NCBI RefSeq assembly: GCF_001517425.1
Contig: NZ_FBWL01000170.1
Location: 124,001-188,000, forward strand
DNA: 64,000 nt
Source: Clostridium sp. C105KSO13
GTDB lineage: Bacteria; Bacillota; Clostridia; Lachnospirales; Lachnospiraceae
Direction: 5' to 3'
How positions within the stretch are numbered: position 1 is the first letter of the stretch; every line of letters starts with the position of its first letter. Positions 36,065-44,508 of this stretch are shown here, one piece after another. The position numbers and the translations under genes are program-made. The notes under the pieces were generated by a model. It did not search any database. It saw nothing but the letters and a program-made list of their open reading frames with translations, and was not told the DNA's origin.

Positions 36065-37597
36065 ATGTCAGATAAGGATTTAATTATAGAAGAAACCGAT
36101 GATACAGAAGCAGCAGGTACAAAAGATGAGAATAAACGCATAGACCCCAGCGACACAGAAGACCGGACTGACAGGCGCGGGGACAAGGCAGAGATTACTG
36201 CTCAGAGTGAAGACGACGACAAGGATGATGATGGGTATGAAAAGTATTGCATAATCTGTCACCGCCCGGAAAGTGTTGCGGGCAAGATGGTAGATCTCCC
36301 GAATAATATGACCGTATGCTCAGACTGTATGCAGAAAAGCTTTGATGCCATGACCAACGGCTCCATTGATTACAGCAAGTTAATGAATATACCGGGTGTG
36401 CAGTTTTTGAATTTATCAGATATGGAGAATGTAACACCTAAGAGCCAGAAGATAAAGAAGAAAAAGGAAAAGCCAAAAGAATATCATACTTTGAGTATTA
36501 AGGATATTCCGGCTCCTCATAAGATCAAGGCGCAGCTGGATGAATATGTGGTCGGGCAGGAATATGCCAAGAAAGCAATGTCCGTGGCAGTATATAATCA
36601 CTACAAGCGGGTTGCCACGAACATGATGGATGACATAGAGATTGAAAAATCTAATATGTTGATGATAGGGCCTACCGGAAGCGGAAAGACCTACCTTGTA
36701 AAAACGCTTGCCAGACTTCTGGATGTGCCTCTGGCAATTACCGATGCCACTTCTCTGACAGAGGCTGGCTACATAGGGGACGATATAGAGAGTGTCGTAT
36801 CAAAGCTGCTGGCGGCTGCGGATAATGATGTGGAGCGTGCAGAGCAAGGAATTATTTTCATCGATGAGATCGACAAAATCGCAAAGAAGCGGAGTTCCAG
36901 CCAGAGAGATGTCAGCGGGGAATCCGTACAGCAGGGCATGTTAAAACTGCTGGAGGGAAGTGAAGTGGAGGTGCCTGTAGGTGCAAACAGCAAGAACGCT
37001 ATGGTTCCTCTGACTACCGTGAATACAAAGAATATTCTCTTTATCTGCGGAGGGGCATTCCCGGATCTGGAAGAGATTATTAAAGAGAGACTATCCCGCA
37101 AGACCGCAATGGGATTTAACGCCGAACTGAAGGATAAATATGAGCATGACAAAGAGATCCTCTCCAAGGTTACAGTGGAGGATTTGAGAACCTTTGGGAT
37201 GATACCGGAGTTTATCGGACGTCTGCCTATTATCTTTACCCTGAAGGGACTGGATAAGGACATGCTCGTCAAGATACTCAAAGAGCCAAGGAACGCAATC
37301 TTAAAGCAATATCAGAAGCTTCTTGCACTGGATGAGGTGAATCTCGAATTTGATGATGGCGCACTTGGCGCTATAGCGGAAAAAGCAATGAAGAAAGATA
37401 CCGGAGCCAGAGCGCTGCGGGCAATCATAGAAGAATTTATGCTGGATATTATGTATGAGATACCCAAGGATGACAACATCGGGCAGGTTACGATTACCAG
37501 GGAATACATAGAAGGAACCGGCGGGCCTGTCATTGAATTGAGAGGGCAGAGAGTGCCGCTGCTGGGGCAGAACCAGGCGGCAGGGTATCTGAGCTAA
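36065..37597 (+). CDS. clpX: ClpX-type AAA+ unfoldase with acidic N-terminal extension
   Basis: This is a 510-residue protein, longer than the roughly 420 of ordinary ClpX. An acidic, low-complexity extension of about 60 residues (rich in Asp, Glu and Lys) precedes the zinc-binding domain (CIICHRPE, then CSDCMQKSF). The AAA+ core has Walker A GPTGSGKTYLVK, the pore loop AGYIGDDIESV, Walker B IIFIDEIDKIAKK and sensor motifs. A MGF tripeptide stands where ClpX has the ClpP-binding IGF. The ATG at 36065 follows AAAGGAAGGG. It may be a second or specialised ClpX. It has its own promoter. Confidence 0.9.
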   Translation: MSDKDLIIEETDDTEAAGTKDENKRIDPSDTEDRTDRRGDKAEITAQSEDDDKDDDGYEKYCIICHRPESVAGKMVDLPNNMTVCSDCMQKSFDAMTNGSIDYSKLMNIPGVQFLNLSDMENVTPKSQKIKKKKEKPKEYHTLSIKDIPAPHKIKAQLDEYVVGQEYAKKAMSVAVYNHYKRVATNMMDDIEIEKSNMLMIGPTGSGKTYLVKTLARLLDVPLAITDATSLTEAGYIGDDIESVVSKLLAAADNDVERAEQGIIFIDEIDKIAKKRSSSQRDVSGESVQQGMLKLLEGSEVEVPVGANSKNAMVPLTTVNTKNILFICGGAFPDLEEIIKERLSRKTAMGFNAELKDKYEHDKEILSKVTVEDLRTFGMIPEFIGRLPIIFTLKGLDKDMLVKILKEPRNAILKQYQKLLALDEVNLEFDDGALGAIAEKAMKKDTGARALRAIIEEFMLDIMYEIPKDDNIGQVTITREYIEGTGGPVIELRGQRVPLLGQNQAAGYLS

Positions 37598-37674
37598 ACT
37601 TGCGTTAAAACGCGGTTGACGGGCCGAACGGATATGCTTGCGTGTTCCGTTTCGATTACAGGAGGCAGTTCATA

Positions 37675-38217
37675 ATGCAGGAATTAGATTTTGAAGCACT
37701 GGAAAAGAACCTGACAGATGCTATTGCAGAGTCATATATTAAGCTTGGATATACAAAAAGCTCCATGGGTTTTTATTATCCTCTGGAATCTCTGAACAGC
37801 CTGCTGGGGGCGGAGTTATCCGTTGCTGAAATGGAAGAGGCACTGAAAGATTTTTGTGGTTTCGTCAAAGGCAGACTGGGAAAGGTATCCTGCTCGCATA
37901 ATCACACACGCTTTTGTATTTTAATACCTGCGGAAGGTATGGAATATGTACATGAGACAGTAAAGGACACGGGATTTTTGAGAGACTTTATAGAAAAAAT
38001 TCAGCATAGTGATTGTGGTATTGAGAACATTAAGGAAGTGTTCTCCCGATATTCGGCACACGTGAAGTGTAAAGAACTGCAAAATGGAGAGTTTGACTAT
38101 CTGATTTATTTCGAGGATGGGATTCCGGATACCTACCGTTATTGTATCAAATTTGAAGGCGGGCATATAACTTATCATCGTTTTACACAGAAAGATTATG
38201 AGGCACTGGGGTTTTAG
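37675..38217 (+). CDS. DUF3877 family protein
   Basis: This is a 180-residue soluble protein that resembles DUF3877, a family found mainly in Lachnospiraceae: LEKNLTDAIAESYIKLGYTKSSMGFYYPLESLNSLLG, then a Cys/His-containing middle (GKVSCSHNHTRFCI) and a C-terminal part IYFEDGIPDTYRYCIKFEGGHITYHRFTQKDYE. The start ATG at 37675 is supported by ACAGGAGGC. The function is unknown. It has no membrane segment. Confidence 0.75.
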   Translation: MQELDFEALEKNLTDAIAESYIKLGYTKSSMGFYYPLESLNSLLGAELSVAEMEEALKDFCGFVKGRLGKVSCSHNHTRFCILIPAEGMEYVHETVKDTGFLRDFIEKIQHSDCGIENIKEVFSRYSAHVKCKELQNGEFDYLIYFEDGIPDTYRYCIKFEGGHITYHRFTQKDYEALGF

Positions 38218-38284
38218 CAACACATTTCGGGGATGGGATGTAAGGTTTGTCCAACAAATATTTTGGACCATCGCAGAGGCAAAA

Positions 38285-38443
38285 ATGATGTTAGCCCGGC
38301 AATATTACAGATTATCCAAACTGGCAGACGATAAAATGTCTTTAGTACTTGCAATGCTTAAGGATATGACCAGACGGATTGAAGCGCTGGAAAATAAGAC
38401 AGCATTAAAAAGGGGACTGTCCCTTTTGAACACCGAATTCTGA
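38285..38443 (+). other. Possible small ORF or remnant, C-terminus formed by the MITE-like repeat
   Basis: A 52-residue frame (MMLARQYYRLSKLADDKM and on) contains a helical, charged segment ending in RRIEALENK. The last eleven codons lie inside the hairpin repeat that begins at 38406, so the element probably interrupted or replaced the original end of the gene. AGAGG precedes it. No family is recognised. Confidence 0.3.
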
Positions 38444-38494
38444 ATTGTCGCAAACAATTCGGAAAACGGAACTCAAAAGGGTCAGTCCCCTTTT
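38406..38494. repeat. Complete MITE-like inverted-repeat element
   Basis: The element runs from AAAAAGGGGACTGTCCCTTTTGA to an inverted copy ending CAGTCCCCTTTT, with an inner pair CCGAATT/AATTCGG around TCGCAAAC. The whole 89-base segment can fold into one long hairpin. Half copies occur at 9284-9325 and 41198-41239, and a shorter similar hairpin at 26450. No coding capacity is seen, so it is best described as a non-autonomous repeat. Confidence 0.7.
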
Positions 38495-38595
38495 AGTTAC
38501 AGTTTGGCTGCTTTTTTACCCACAAGGATAGCAGTATGACACAAGAATTTTTAACGTCTAAATTTCTACCGTTCGCGTGCGTTTTGTTTTTGCGT

Positions 38596-39855
38596 GCTGC
38601 TGGGGTGTATGGAACAGAAATCGTAAACCAGCTAGCAGATGCAGACGTCAATTACTACAAGCCGGATTATGCGACATACCTCTCCAGAAGCGACTGGGAG
38701 GGCACCTTCCCCAAAACGTACGATGACCTTACAATTGACGGGGATAAGACAGATGAATGGGTACAGAACCTGAATGCTTTCGGATATGGCCGGAAACGAC
38801 AATATCGATGATCCACAGTGGGAAGAACTGGTAAATGAGATTCCGGTGGATACTTTGTTTGCAAAGATCATAAAAGGCGGAAGTGCCAGCGATGTTATCA
38901 AAGAGATCGGTTCACCTCTTGTATATCAAAACGACGGACCCAATGGTTTCGGGGGAGCATTAAACGGCCGAGGCTTAAATGAAAAAGACAAGAATGCAGA
39001 ATTTACAATGGGAACCATGGCAAATGAAGTCATTCTTGCATGTACCTTCAATAAAGATCTAGTTCATCAGTGGGGAGAATTGATGGGAAATGACGGCCTC
39101 TGGAGCGGCAACTGGCTGATCTGGGGAACTGCAGCAAACCTGCATCGCAGTGCATACAACGGAAGGAATTTTAATATTACTCCGAAGATCCTATGCTTTC
39201 CAATGACATGGCTTGTGCCACTGTAGAAGGGGCATTGAAATATGGCGTGATCGTAGGTGCAAAACATTTTGCATTCAACGACCAGGAGACACAGCGAAGC
39301 GGTGTAGCTACCTATATGACAGAGCAAAAAGCCCGTGAAGGCGAACTCAGGTCCTTCCAGGGAGCGGTGGAAGACTCCGACATTCTGGGCATGATGTCCT
39401 CCTTTACAAGAATCAGAGCTGCCTCTGTCAACGGTTCCGTGGCACTTTTGAGAAATATCCTCCGGGATGAGTGGGGATACAAGGGACTGATCTCTACCGA
39501 TATGGTGAACAACACCGGATATTTCCGGCCTGAAATGTGTATTCATGCAGGCGTGACCATGATGGCGGACTTCAGCACAAACGAGACAATGCAGCAGGTT
39601 ACAGAATCTTGGCCATATATGACAAAGGAACTGATCTCTAAGGATGAGAACCTTGCTTCAATGGCAAAAGATGACATGAAGTATCAGTTGTATGCCTACG
39701 CACACAGCGCTGCGCAGAATGTAAAGACTGTGGAAGTAACTCCATGGTGGGAGATGACCATGAATGTTATCTTCTATATAAGTATCGGATTAAGCGTACT
39801 ATCTCTGGCACTGTATGCGGCATTCTTTATAAAAGGCAAGAAGGAGGAAAACTAA
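38596..39855 (+). pseudogene. Glycoside hydrolase family 3, truncated and frameshifted
   Basis: Three fragments in different frames form one GH3-type protein. The first (YGTEIVNQLADADVNYYKPDYATYLSR) runs to about 38790, the second (DMAGNDNIDDPQWEELVNEI through LVYQNDGPNGFGGA) to about 39170, and the third (GVIVGAKHFAFNDQETQRSG through EWGYKGLISTDMVNN and a C-terminal membrane helix) to 39855. A one-base loss near 39174 (AATTTT-AATATTAC, where a GAATATTAC-type reading is expected) breaks frame two to three. The catalytic GH3 N-type domain is at the C-terminal end, so the gene belonged to the domain-swapped, membrane-anchored group. The N-terminal half is missing. Confidence 0.82.
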
Positions 39856-40097
39856 AGGTTATAGTAGATATCTGCCGTGTGGTTGCGGCGGTACTGATCA
39901 TAGTGTCCGCCGTCACCTTTATCGGCATGCGTGTGGAATCCTTTGGCTATATCTTTGGTTCCAACCTGGAGATGGGCAATAAAGCCGCATTTAGCGCCGG
40001 CAGACAGGCAATTGTGGGAATCGTTCTGTTTATGATAACATGGATTATTTCCGTCATCGCCTCCTTTATGCCGGTGGGCACAAAGAATGTAGATTAA
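39852..40097 (+). pseudogene. Small two-helix membrane protein, start codon apparently lost
   Basis: The frame encodes about 80 residues with two hydrophobic segments (VVAAVLIIVSAVTFIGM and AIVGIVLFMITWIISVIASFM) around the loop RVESFGYIFGSNLEMGNKAAFS. AAGGAGG (39841-39847) is in the right place, but the codon expected to be the start reads CTA (39852), followed by AAG. An ATGA overlap with the GH3 stop may have changed to CTAA. Translation is therefore doubtful. It was probably a partner of the GH3 enzyme. No family name is known to me. Confidence 0.55.
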
Positions 40098-40118
40098 TAT
40101 AAAAAACAACGGAAAAGA

Positions 40119-40168
40119 CAGGGACAGTATAACCGGTAGTTTACCAATTATGCTGTCCCTGATTTTTA
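40119..40168 (+). terminator. Rho-independent terminator after the GH3 remnant
   Basis: CAGGGACAGTATAA (from 40119) pairs with TTATGCTGTCCCTG (to 40161), with one mismatch, and TTTTTATT follows. It separates the decayed GH3 genes from the LytTR regulator. Confidence 0.85.
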
Positions 40169-40197
40169 TTGTTCGGGCAGACATTTGTTGCTATAAT
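40169..40197 (+). promoter_or_regulatory. Promoter of the LytTR response regulator
   Basis: TTGTTC (40169-40174), 17 bases, then TATAAT (40192-40197), directly after the terminator. Confidence 0.65.
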
Positions 40198-40218
40198 AAA
40201 GGGCAGGAGGATGAGGAC

Positions 40219-40929
40219 ATGATTCGTATCGCACTGGTAGAAGATGATAAAAAATATGTATCTGAACTAAAGGAATATTTGCTGCGCTATGAAAAGGAAA
40301 AGAAAGAGAAGATAGCGGTTTCCGTGTTTTCTGACGGAGAGGATATTGTGACAGATTATACGGCGGACTTTGATATTATTCTCATGGACATAGAAATGAC
40401 TTTTATGGACGGAATGACTGCGGCAAAAAACATACGGCACAAGGATGAAGAGGTCATTATCATTTTTATTACAAATATGCCCCAGTATGCCATAGAGGGT
40501 TACAAGGTGGATGCCCTGGACTATGTGCTGAAGCCTCTGTCCTATTTTGCTTTTACCCAGAGGATTGACAGAGCCCTGACAAGACTGAAGCGCCGGGAGA
40601 AAAAATATATCACAATCCCGGTCAAAGGCGGCAGGGTCAAACTTGATACATCCAGGATTATGTTTGTGGAGGTGGCGGACCATGATCTGATTTATCAGAC
40701 TGTGGACGGCGAATATATGACCAAGGGAACCATGAAGGATACACAGGAAAGTCTGGATGTGGGGAATTTTTACCGATGCAGCCGCTGCTATCTGGTAAAC
40801 ATGGAATATGTGGATGGTTTTCAGGGAAGCGATATCATGGTGAATGGCTGGAAGGTACAGGTGAGCCGGTCCCGGAGGAAGCCATTTCTTGATGCCCTGA
40901 ATAATTACATGAATGAGGCCGGCAAATGA
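40219..40929 (+). CDS. LytTR-family response regulator (AgrA/VirR-like)
   Basis: This is a 236-residue protein with an N-terminal receiver domain (phospho-acceptor Asp57 in IILMDIEMTFMDG, Lys in YVLKPLSYFAF) and a C-terminal LytTR DNA-binding domain (KKYITIPVKGGRVKLDTSRIMFVEVADHDLIY). The ATG at 40219 follows CAGGAGGATGAGG. It normally pairs with a GHKL histidine kinase in the next gene, but that gene is now an internally deleted remnant, so the regulator is probably an orphan. Its target genes are unknown. Confidence 0.92.
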   Translation: MIRIALVEDDKKYVSELKEYLLRYEKEKKEKIAVSVFSDGEDIVTDYTADFDIILMDIEMTFMDGMTAAKNIRHKDEEVIIIFITNMPQYAIEGYKVDALDYVLKPLSYFAFTQRIDRALTRLKRREKKYITIPVKGGRVKLDTSRIMFVEVADHDLIYQTVDGEYMTKGTMKDTQESLDVGNFYRCSRCYLVNMEYVDGFQGSDIMVNGWKVQVSRSRRKPFLDALNNYMNEAGK

Positions 40930-41198
40930 GTGGAATGGAAATGGTGAATACACCGGGGTACTATTATTCGATTGCCTACTTTCTGGCAGTATTTATTCGG
41001 GTAGAAAACTACTGCCAGGAACCGGTAACCTTTAAAAACGGAATCCCTGTCACGACAAAAAAAGACAAGCACCTGCACGGTTTTGGGATGAAGAGTATCA
41101 TAAGCACCGTAAAAAAGTATGGAGGATCAGTAACAGCAGAAATAGAAGAAAACTGGTTTGAACTGCGGATACTCATACCACTGAAAAGTAAAATGTAA
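40926..41198 (+). pseudogene. GHKL sensor histidine kinase (AgrC-like), internal deletion
   Basis: The 90-residue frame joins the first residues of a membrane sensor (MSGMEMVNTPGYYYSIAYFLAVFI) directly to the end of a GHKL ATPase domain (HLHGFGMKSIISTVKKYGGSVTAEIEENWFELRILIPL). The membrane domain, dimerisation helices and most of the ATPase are missing, so roughly 300 or more residues have been lost in frame. Its start overlaps the regulator stop (ATGA). The half MITE-like repeat begins at its stop codon. Confidence 0.8.
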
Positions 41199-41239
41199 AA
41201 CGATTCTGAAAATGAAGCGCAAAAGGGACAGTCCACCTT
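41198..41239 (+). repeat. Half copy of the MITE-like hairpin repeat
   Basis: AAACGATTCTGAAAATGAAG followed by CGCAAAAGGGACAGTCCACC aligns with the right half of the element at 38406-38494, with about ten mismatches over 42 bases. Together with the complete copy it brackets the decayed GH3 and two-component genes. Confidence 0.55.
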
Positions 41240-41311
41240 ACACCAGTAAAGAAAATATATATCATGATGCAGTCAAAATAACTTGAAAATGTTGAAACAT
41301 ACGAGAATTTG

Positions 41312-41340
41312 TTGACAATTCATAGAGGGAGATATAAACT
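41312..41340 (+). promoter_or_regulatory. Promoter 1 of the exopolysaccharide operon
   Basis: TTGACA (41312-41317), 17 bases, then TAAACT (41335-41340). It shares both hexamers with a second promoter about 100 bases downstream. A small CGAA/TTCG hairpin lies between them. Apart from these promoters and the repeat half, I see no gene in 41240-41551. Confidence 0.6.
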
Positions 41341-41414
41341 TACCATATGCAAACGAAGTTCCCTTCGGCCACTTTGCGACTATGGTTAGTGACAACAAAT
41401 AATGACAATATTCG

Positions 41415-41443
41415 TTGACAATATTATCGAAAGGCGATAAACT
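41415..41443 (+). promoter_or_regulatory. Promoter 2 of the exopolysaccharide operon
   Basis: TTGACA (41415-41420), 17 bases, then TAAACT (41438-41443), about 110 bases before cpsB. Confidence 0.6.
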
Positions 41444-41551
41444 GGTCTTATATTAAAATTGATGGTTTACTTCGTGTGTGATGTTATTTTCACAAATGAC
41501 ACATTGAGAAGCCCCAATTTTAAAATTTTAGAGTATTAGAGGGCTAGCTGA

Positions 41552-42274
41552 ATGGAGAGATATATTGACATGCATTGCCATATACTTCCCGAAGTGGATG
41601 ACGGTGCTGCGAGTATCAGTCAAACAATAGAGATGCTGCAGATTGCTTATGAAGAGGGAATACGCTTTATCATAGCAACACCACATTATCACCCCCGCAG
41701 AGGACATGAACATCCTGCTGTACTGAGAAAGAAGTTATCTGAAGTGCGAAAGCTTGCACGGCAGATTGATGAGAAGTTCCGCATCTATTTGGGAACGGAG
41801 ATCTATTTCGGACAGGATATCGTTGATAAGCTGCGTCAGGGTGATATTTTAACGCTTAACAGACGCAATTATGTTCTTGTTGAGTTCTCACCATCAGATA
41901 GTTTCAGCTACATACAGCAGAGCCTGCAGCAAATACAGATGGCGGGATATCAGGTGATATTAGCTCATGCCGAAAGATATACCAGCTTACGAGATGATAT
42001 CGATGCAGCAGAGCACATTTGGGACATGGGAGTTAACATCCAGATTAATGCAGGAAGCATTACGGGAGAGAGTGGAAGAAAAGCCAAAAAGTTTGTAAAT
42101 GAGCTGATGGAGAGGGATATGGTATTTGGTGTAGGGACCGATGCCCACAGTTCTGACAAACGCGCTCCGCGGATGAAGAAGGCGGCAGCCCATGTAAAGA
42201 AAAAATACGGAGAAGACTATATGAGGAGGGTATTCTTCAGCAATGCAGCAACCTTGTTGAGGAAGAGAAAATAA
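41552..42274 (+). CDS. cpsB: CpsB/YwqE-type PHP protein-tyrosine phosphatase
   Basis: This 240-residue PHP-fold metal-dependent phosphatase dephosphorylates the CpsD tyrosine kinase and so controls capsule chain length and export. The metal-site blocks are DMHCHILPEVDDGA, TPHYHPRRGHEH, LAHAERY and GTDAHSSDKRAP. It is the first gene of the CpsBCD regulatory set and lies two bases before the Wzz-like gene. Confidence 0.94.
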   Translation: MERYIDMHCHILPEVDDGAASISQTIEMLQIAYEEGIRFIIATPHYHPRRGHEHPAVLRKKLSEVRKLARQIDEKFRIYLGTEIYFGQDIVDKLRQGDILTLNRRNYVLVEFSPSDSFSYIQQSLQQIQMAGYQVILAHAERYTSLRDDIDAAEHIWDMGVNIQINAGSITGESGRKAKKFVNELMERDMVFGVGTDAHSSDKRAPRMKKAAAHVKKKYGEDYMRRVFFSNAATLLRKRK

Positions 42275-42276
42275 AT

Positions 42277-43050
42277 ATGAACCAGAACACAACAGTAAAT
42301 CCTGAAATTGATAATAATGAGATAACTATAGATCTGACTGAACTGTTCATGATCATATGGAGAAGATTACATTTAGTAATATTAGCGGGAATTGCCATGG
42401 CAATGGTTGCATTTATCGGAACAAAGCTGATTATCACACCGATGTATACCTCGGTAACCAAGCTGTATGTCCTATCAAAAGAAGAAGGAAGTACAAGTCT
42501 TACATACAGTGATGTCCAGACAGGAACATCGCTGACGAAGGATTATATGGAGCTTGTCAAAAGCCGGCCGGTGCTGGAACAGGTTATTGCAGTATTGAAT
42601 CTGGATATGAAAGCAGAGGATCTGTCAGACACGATTACAGTAGATACTCCCCAGGATACACGAATCTTAAGGATATCTGTAGAAAATGAAGATCCAAAGG
42701 AGGCCAAGGAGATTGCGGATGCAATCAGAGAAGCTGTCAGCATACAGATTAAAGAGATTATGAATGCAGATTCCGTGAATACAGTAGAAGAAGGAAACCT
42801 TCCCACAGATCCCTCCTCTCCAAGCACCATGAAAAATATGGCGATTGGAGGAATGCTGGGAATTATTTTGGCAATCGGAATAATCGCGCTTATTTATATA
42901 CTGGATGATACAATCAAAACACCGGATGATGTAGAACACTATCTTGGATTAAACGTGCTGACCTCCATCCCGATTCAGGAGGGTATGAAAAAGTCTAAGA
43001 AGACCAAAGGCTTATCAACCAGGCAGTACACGAAGAACATGAAGAAGTAG
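42277..43050 (+). CDS. cpsC: CpsC/YveK-type Wzz polysaccharide co-polymerase
   Basis: This is a 257-residue membrane protein with an N-terminal Wzz domain (ITIDLTELFMIIWRRLHLVILAGIAMAMVAF), an extracellular loop, and a second helix (MLGIILAIGIIALIYIL) preceded by the Pro-rich segment LPTDPSSPST. In Gram-positive systems this adaptor activates the separate cytoplasmic kinase CpsD. Gene order cpsB-cpsC-cpsD is the standard one. Confidence 0.93.
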   Translation: MNQNTTVNPEIDNNEITIDLTELFMIIWRRLHLVILAGIAMAMVAFIGTKLIITPMYTSVTKLYVLSKEEGSTSLTYSDVQTGTSLTKDYMELVKSRPVLEQVIAVLNLDMKAEDLSDTITVDTPQDTRILRISVENEDPKEAKEIADAIREAVSIQIKEIMNADSVNTVEEGNLPTDPSSPSTMKNMAIGGMLGIILAIGIIALIYILDDTIKTPDDVEHYLGLNVLTSIPIQEGMKKSKKTKGLSTRQYTKNMKK

Positions 43051-43069
43051 AGGGAGGGGAGCTTTTAAT

Positions 43070-43756
43070 ATGCAGGAAATTGTTTTAAGAGGATTAAAAA
43101 AGGATTACAGGAGCAATGAAGCCTATAAAACCTTACGTACAAATATTGAATTTTCCGGGGAAGACAACAAAGCAATCGTGCTTACAAGCTGCACCCCAAA
43201 CGAGGGTAAAAGTACAGTTTCCCTGGCACTGGCAGATTCTCTGGCTGAGGCCGGAAAAAAAGTACTGTTTGTAGATGCCGATCTGAGAAAATCTGTATTA
43301 ACCGGACGCCACAAGGTCACAGGGCCAATCAAAGGATTGTCTCACTTCCTGGCAGGACAGGCCAAGGTCAGTGATATCATGTACCAGACCCAGGAACCGG
43401 GACTGGTTGTGATGTTTGCAGGGGTTGTCCCCCCAAATCCGGCAGAACTTCTGGGACAGTACAAATTCAAATCTCTGATAGAAAGTGCAAAAAAAGTCTA
43501 TGACTACATTATTATAGATGCACCACCCCTTGGGAGCGTTATTGACAGCGCAATCATAGCAAAACAATGTGATGCCTCTGTACTGGTGATTGCAGCTAAT
43601 ACAATCAGCTATAAGTTTGCACGGGCAGTAAAAGAACAATTGGAGAAATCAGATTGTCCGATTCTTGGTGTGGTCCTGAACAAGGTGGATATGAAACAGA
43701 ATAAATATTACGGCAAATACTATGGAAAATACTATGGAGAATATGGAAAAAAATAG
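43070..43756 (+). CDS. cpsD: CpsD/CapB-type autophosphorylating tyrosine kinase
   Basis: This is a 228-residue BY-kinase. It has a Walker A motif CTPNEGKSTVSLA (Lys47), Walker A' VLFVDADLRKSVL, Walker B YIIIDAPPLGS, and the multimer helix SNEAYKTLRTNIEF. The C-terminus is a Tyr cluster made of a repeated YYGK unit (about residues 210-228) that is the autophosphorylation target. AGGGAGGGGAG precedes the start. CpsB removes the phosphates. Confidence 0.95.
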   Translation: MQEIVLRGLKKDYRSNEAYKTLRTNIEFSGEDNKAIVLTSCTPNEGKSTVSLALADSLAEAGKKVLFVDADLRKSVLTGRHKVTGPIKGLSHFLAGQAKVSDIMYQTQEPGLVVMFAGVVPPNPAELLGQYKFKSLIESAKKVYDYIIIDAPPLGSVIDSAIIAKQCDASVLVIAANTISYKFARAVKEQLEKSDCPILGVVLNKVDMKQNKYYGKYYGKYYGEYGKK

Positions 43757-43768
43757 GAGATGCGGGAG

Positions 43769-44491
43769 ATGAAACAGCGGTTACTTACAGTTATGTTACT
43801 GATGGGCTGTGCCATTTTATGCGTTATTGGATTTTTCCTATATGTTGGCCAGGATAAACAGCCCCCAAAAATCAGCGTCAAGAAAATGAATATTACATAC
43901 CACGAAGGCGGTGACTATGACTCCTTATTAAAGGGAGTAAAAGCAAAGGACAACAGGGACGGCGACTTAAGCAGCAAAGTCTTTGTAGATCGGATTATTC
44001 CTACAGAGGATGGAAAAGCGGTCATAAGTTACGGGGTTATTGATAAGAGAAAAAACGTGGGAACAGCCACTCGGATTGTTAAATATATGGCAGACGCTCA
44101 TAAAGAAACTAATGAGGATGCAGATCCAGCAGAAGACAATGCAAGCGATGATATAGAGGCAGTGGATGCTGAGGCAAAAGAATCTGAGCAGGTGGCAGAA
44201 AAAGCGGAACAGGATGCAGCTCTCGAAAAAGAGGAACAGGCTAATGCAGCTCCCGACCTTGCATTGAGTACCGGCCAGGCAGTCATTGAGGCAGGGACTG
44301 AATTTGATCCTTTAAGTGTAGTGGCGGGTGTTTCGGATGCAACAGATGCCCCCGACGTTTTATTACAGCAGATCACTGTGGAAGGTGATTATGATATTTA
44401 CACGCCCGGCGATTATCAACTGAATTATTATGTGACAGACAGCGACGGAAATACATCAGAGGCAAGGCCACTTACCCTGACCGTACAATAA
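43769..44491 (+). CDS. Membrane-anchored DUF5011-like Ig-fold surface protein
   Basis: This is a 240-residue protein with an N-terminal hydrophobic segment (LLTVMLLMGCAILCVIGFFLYVG), then a DUF5011-like Ig domain (ITYHEGGDYDSLLKGVKAKDNRDGDLSSKVFVDR), an acidic Glu/Asp/Ala-rich linker of about 65 residues, and a second similar domain (TEFDPLSVVAGVSD to YTPGDYQLNYYVTDSDGNTSEA). The ATG at 43769 is preferred because AGGAG lies 8 bases upstream; an ATG at 43760 has none. Such proteins in capsule operons are of unknown role, perhaps binding polymer or peptidoglycan. Confidence 0.75.
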   Translation: MKQRLLTVMLLMGCAILCVIGFFLYVGQDKQPPKISVKKMNITYHEGGDYDSLLKGVKAKDNRDGDLSSKVFVDRIIPTEDGKAVISYGVIDKRKNVGTATRIVKYMADAHKETNEDADPAEDNASDDIEAVDAEAKESEQVAEKAEQDAALEKEEQANAAPDLALSTGQAVIEAGTEFDPLSVVAGVSDATDAPDVLLQQITVEGDYDIYTPGDYQLNYYVTDSDGNTSEARPLTLTVQ

Positions 44492-44508
44492 GAAGGAGAC
44501 ATATTTAT

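Noticed and set aside
38198-38284. Extension of the small ORF at 38285 back to 38198
   Set aside because: It overlaps the end of the DUF3877 gene and no ribosome binding site supports it.
40926-41198. Annotation as a complete small histidine kinase
   Set aside because: Only the first membrane segment and the last part of the ATPase domain are present; the catalytic N-box and dimer helices are missing.
43690-43756. Tandem repeats at the end of cpsD, CRISPR-like at first sight
   Set aside because: They encode the YYGK tyrosine cluster of the kinase; there are no spacers of CRISPR type and no cas genes.
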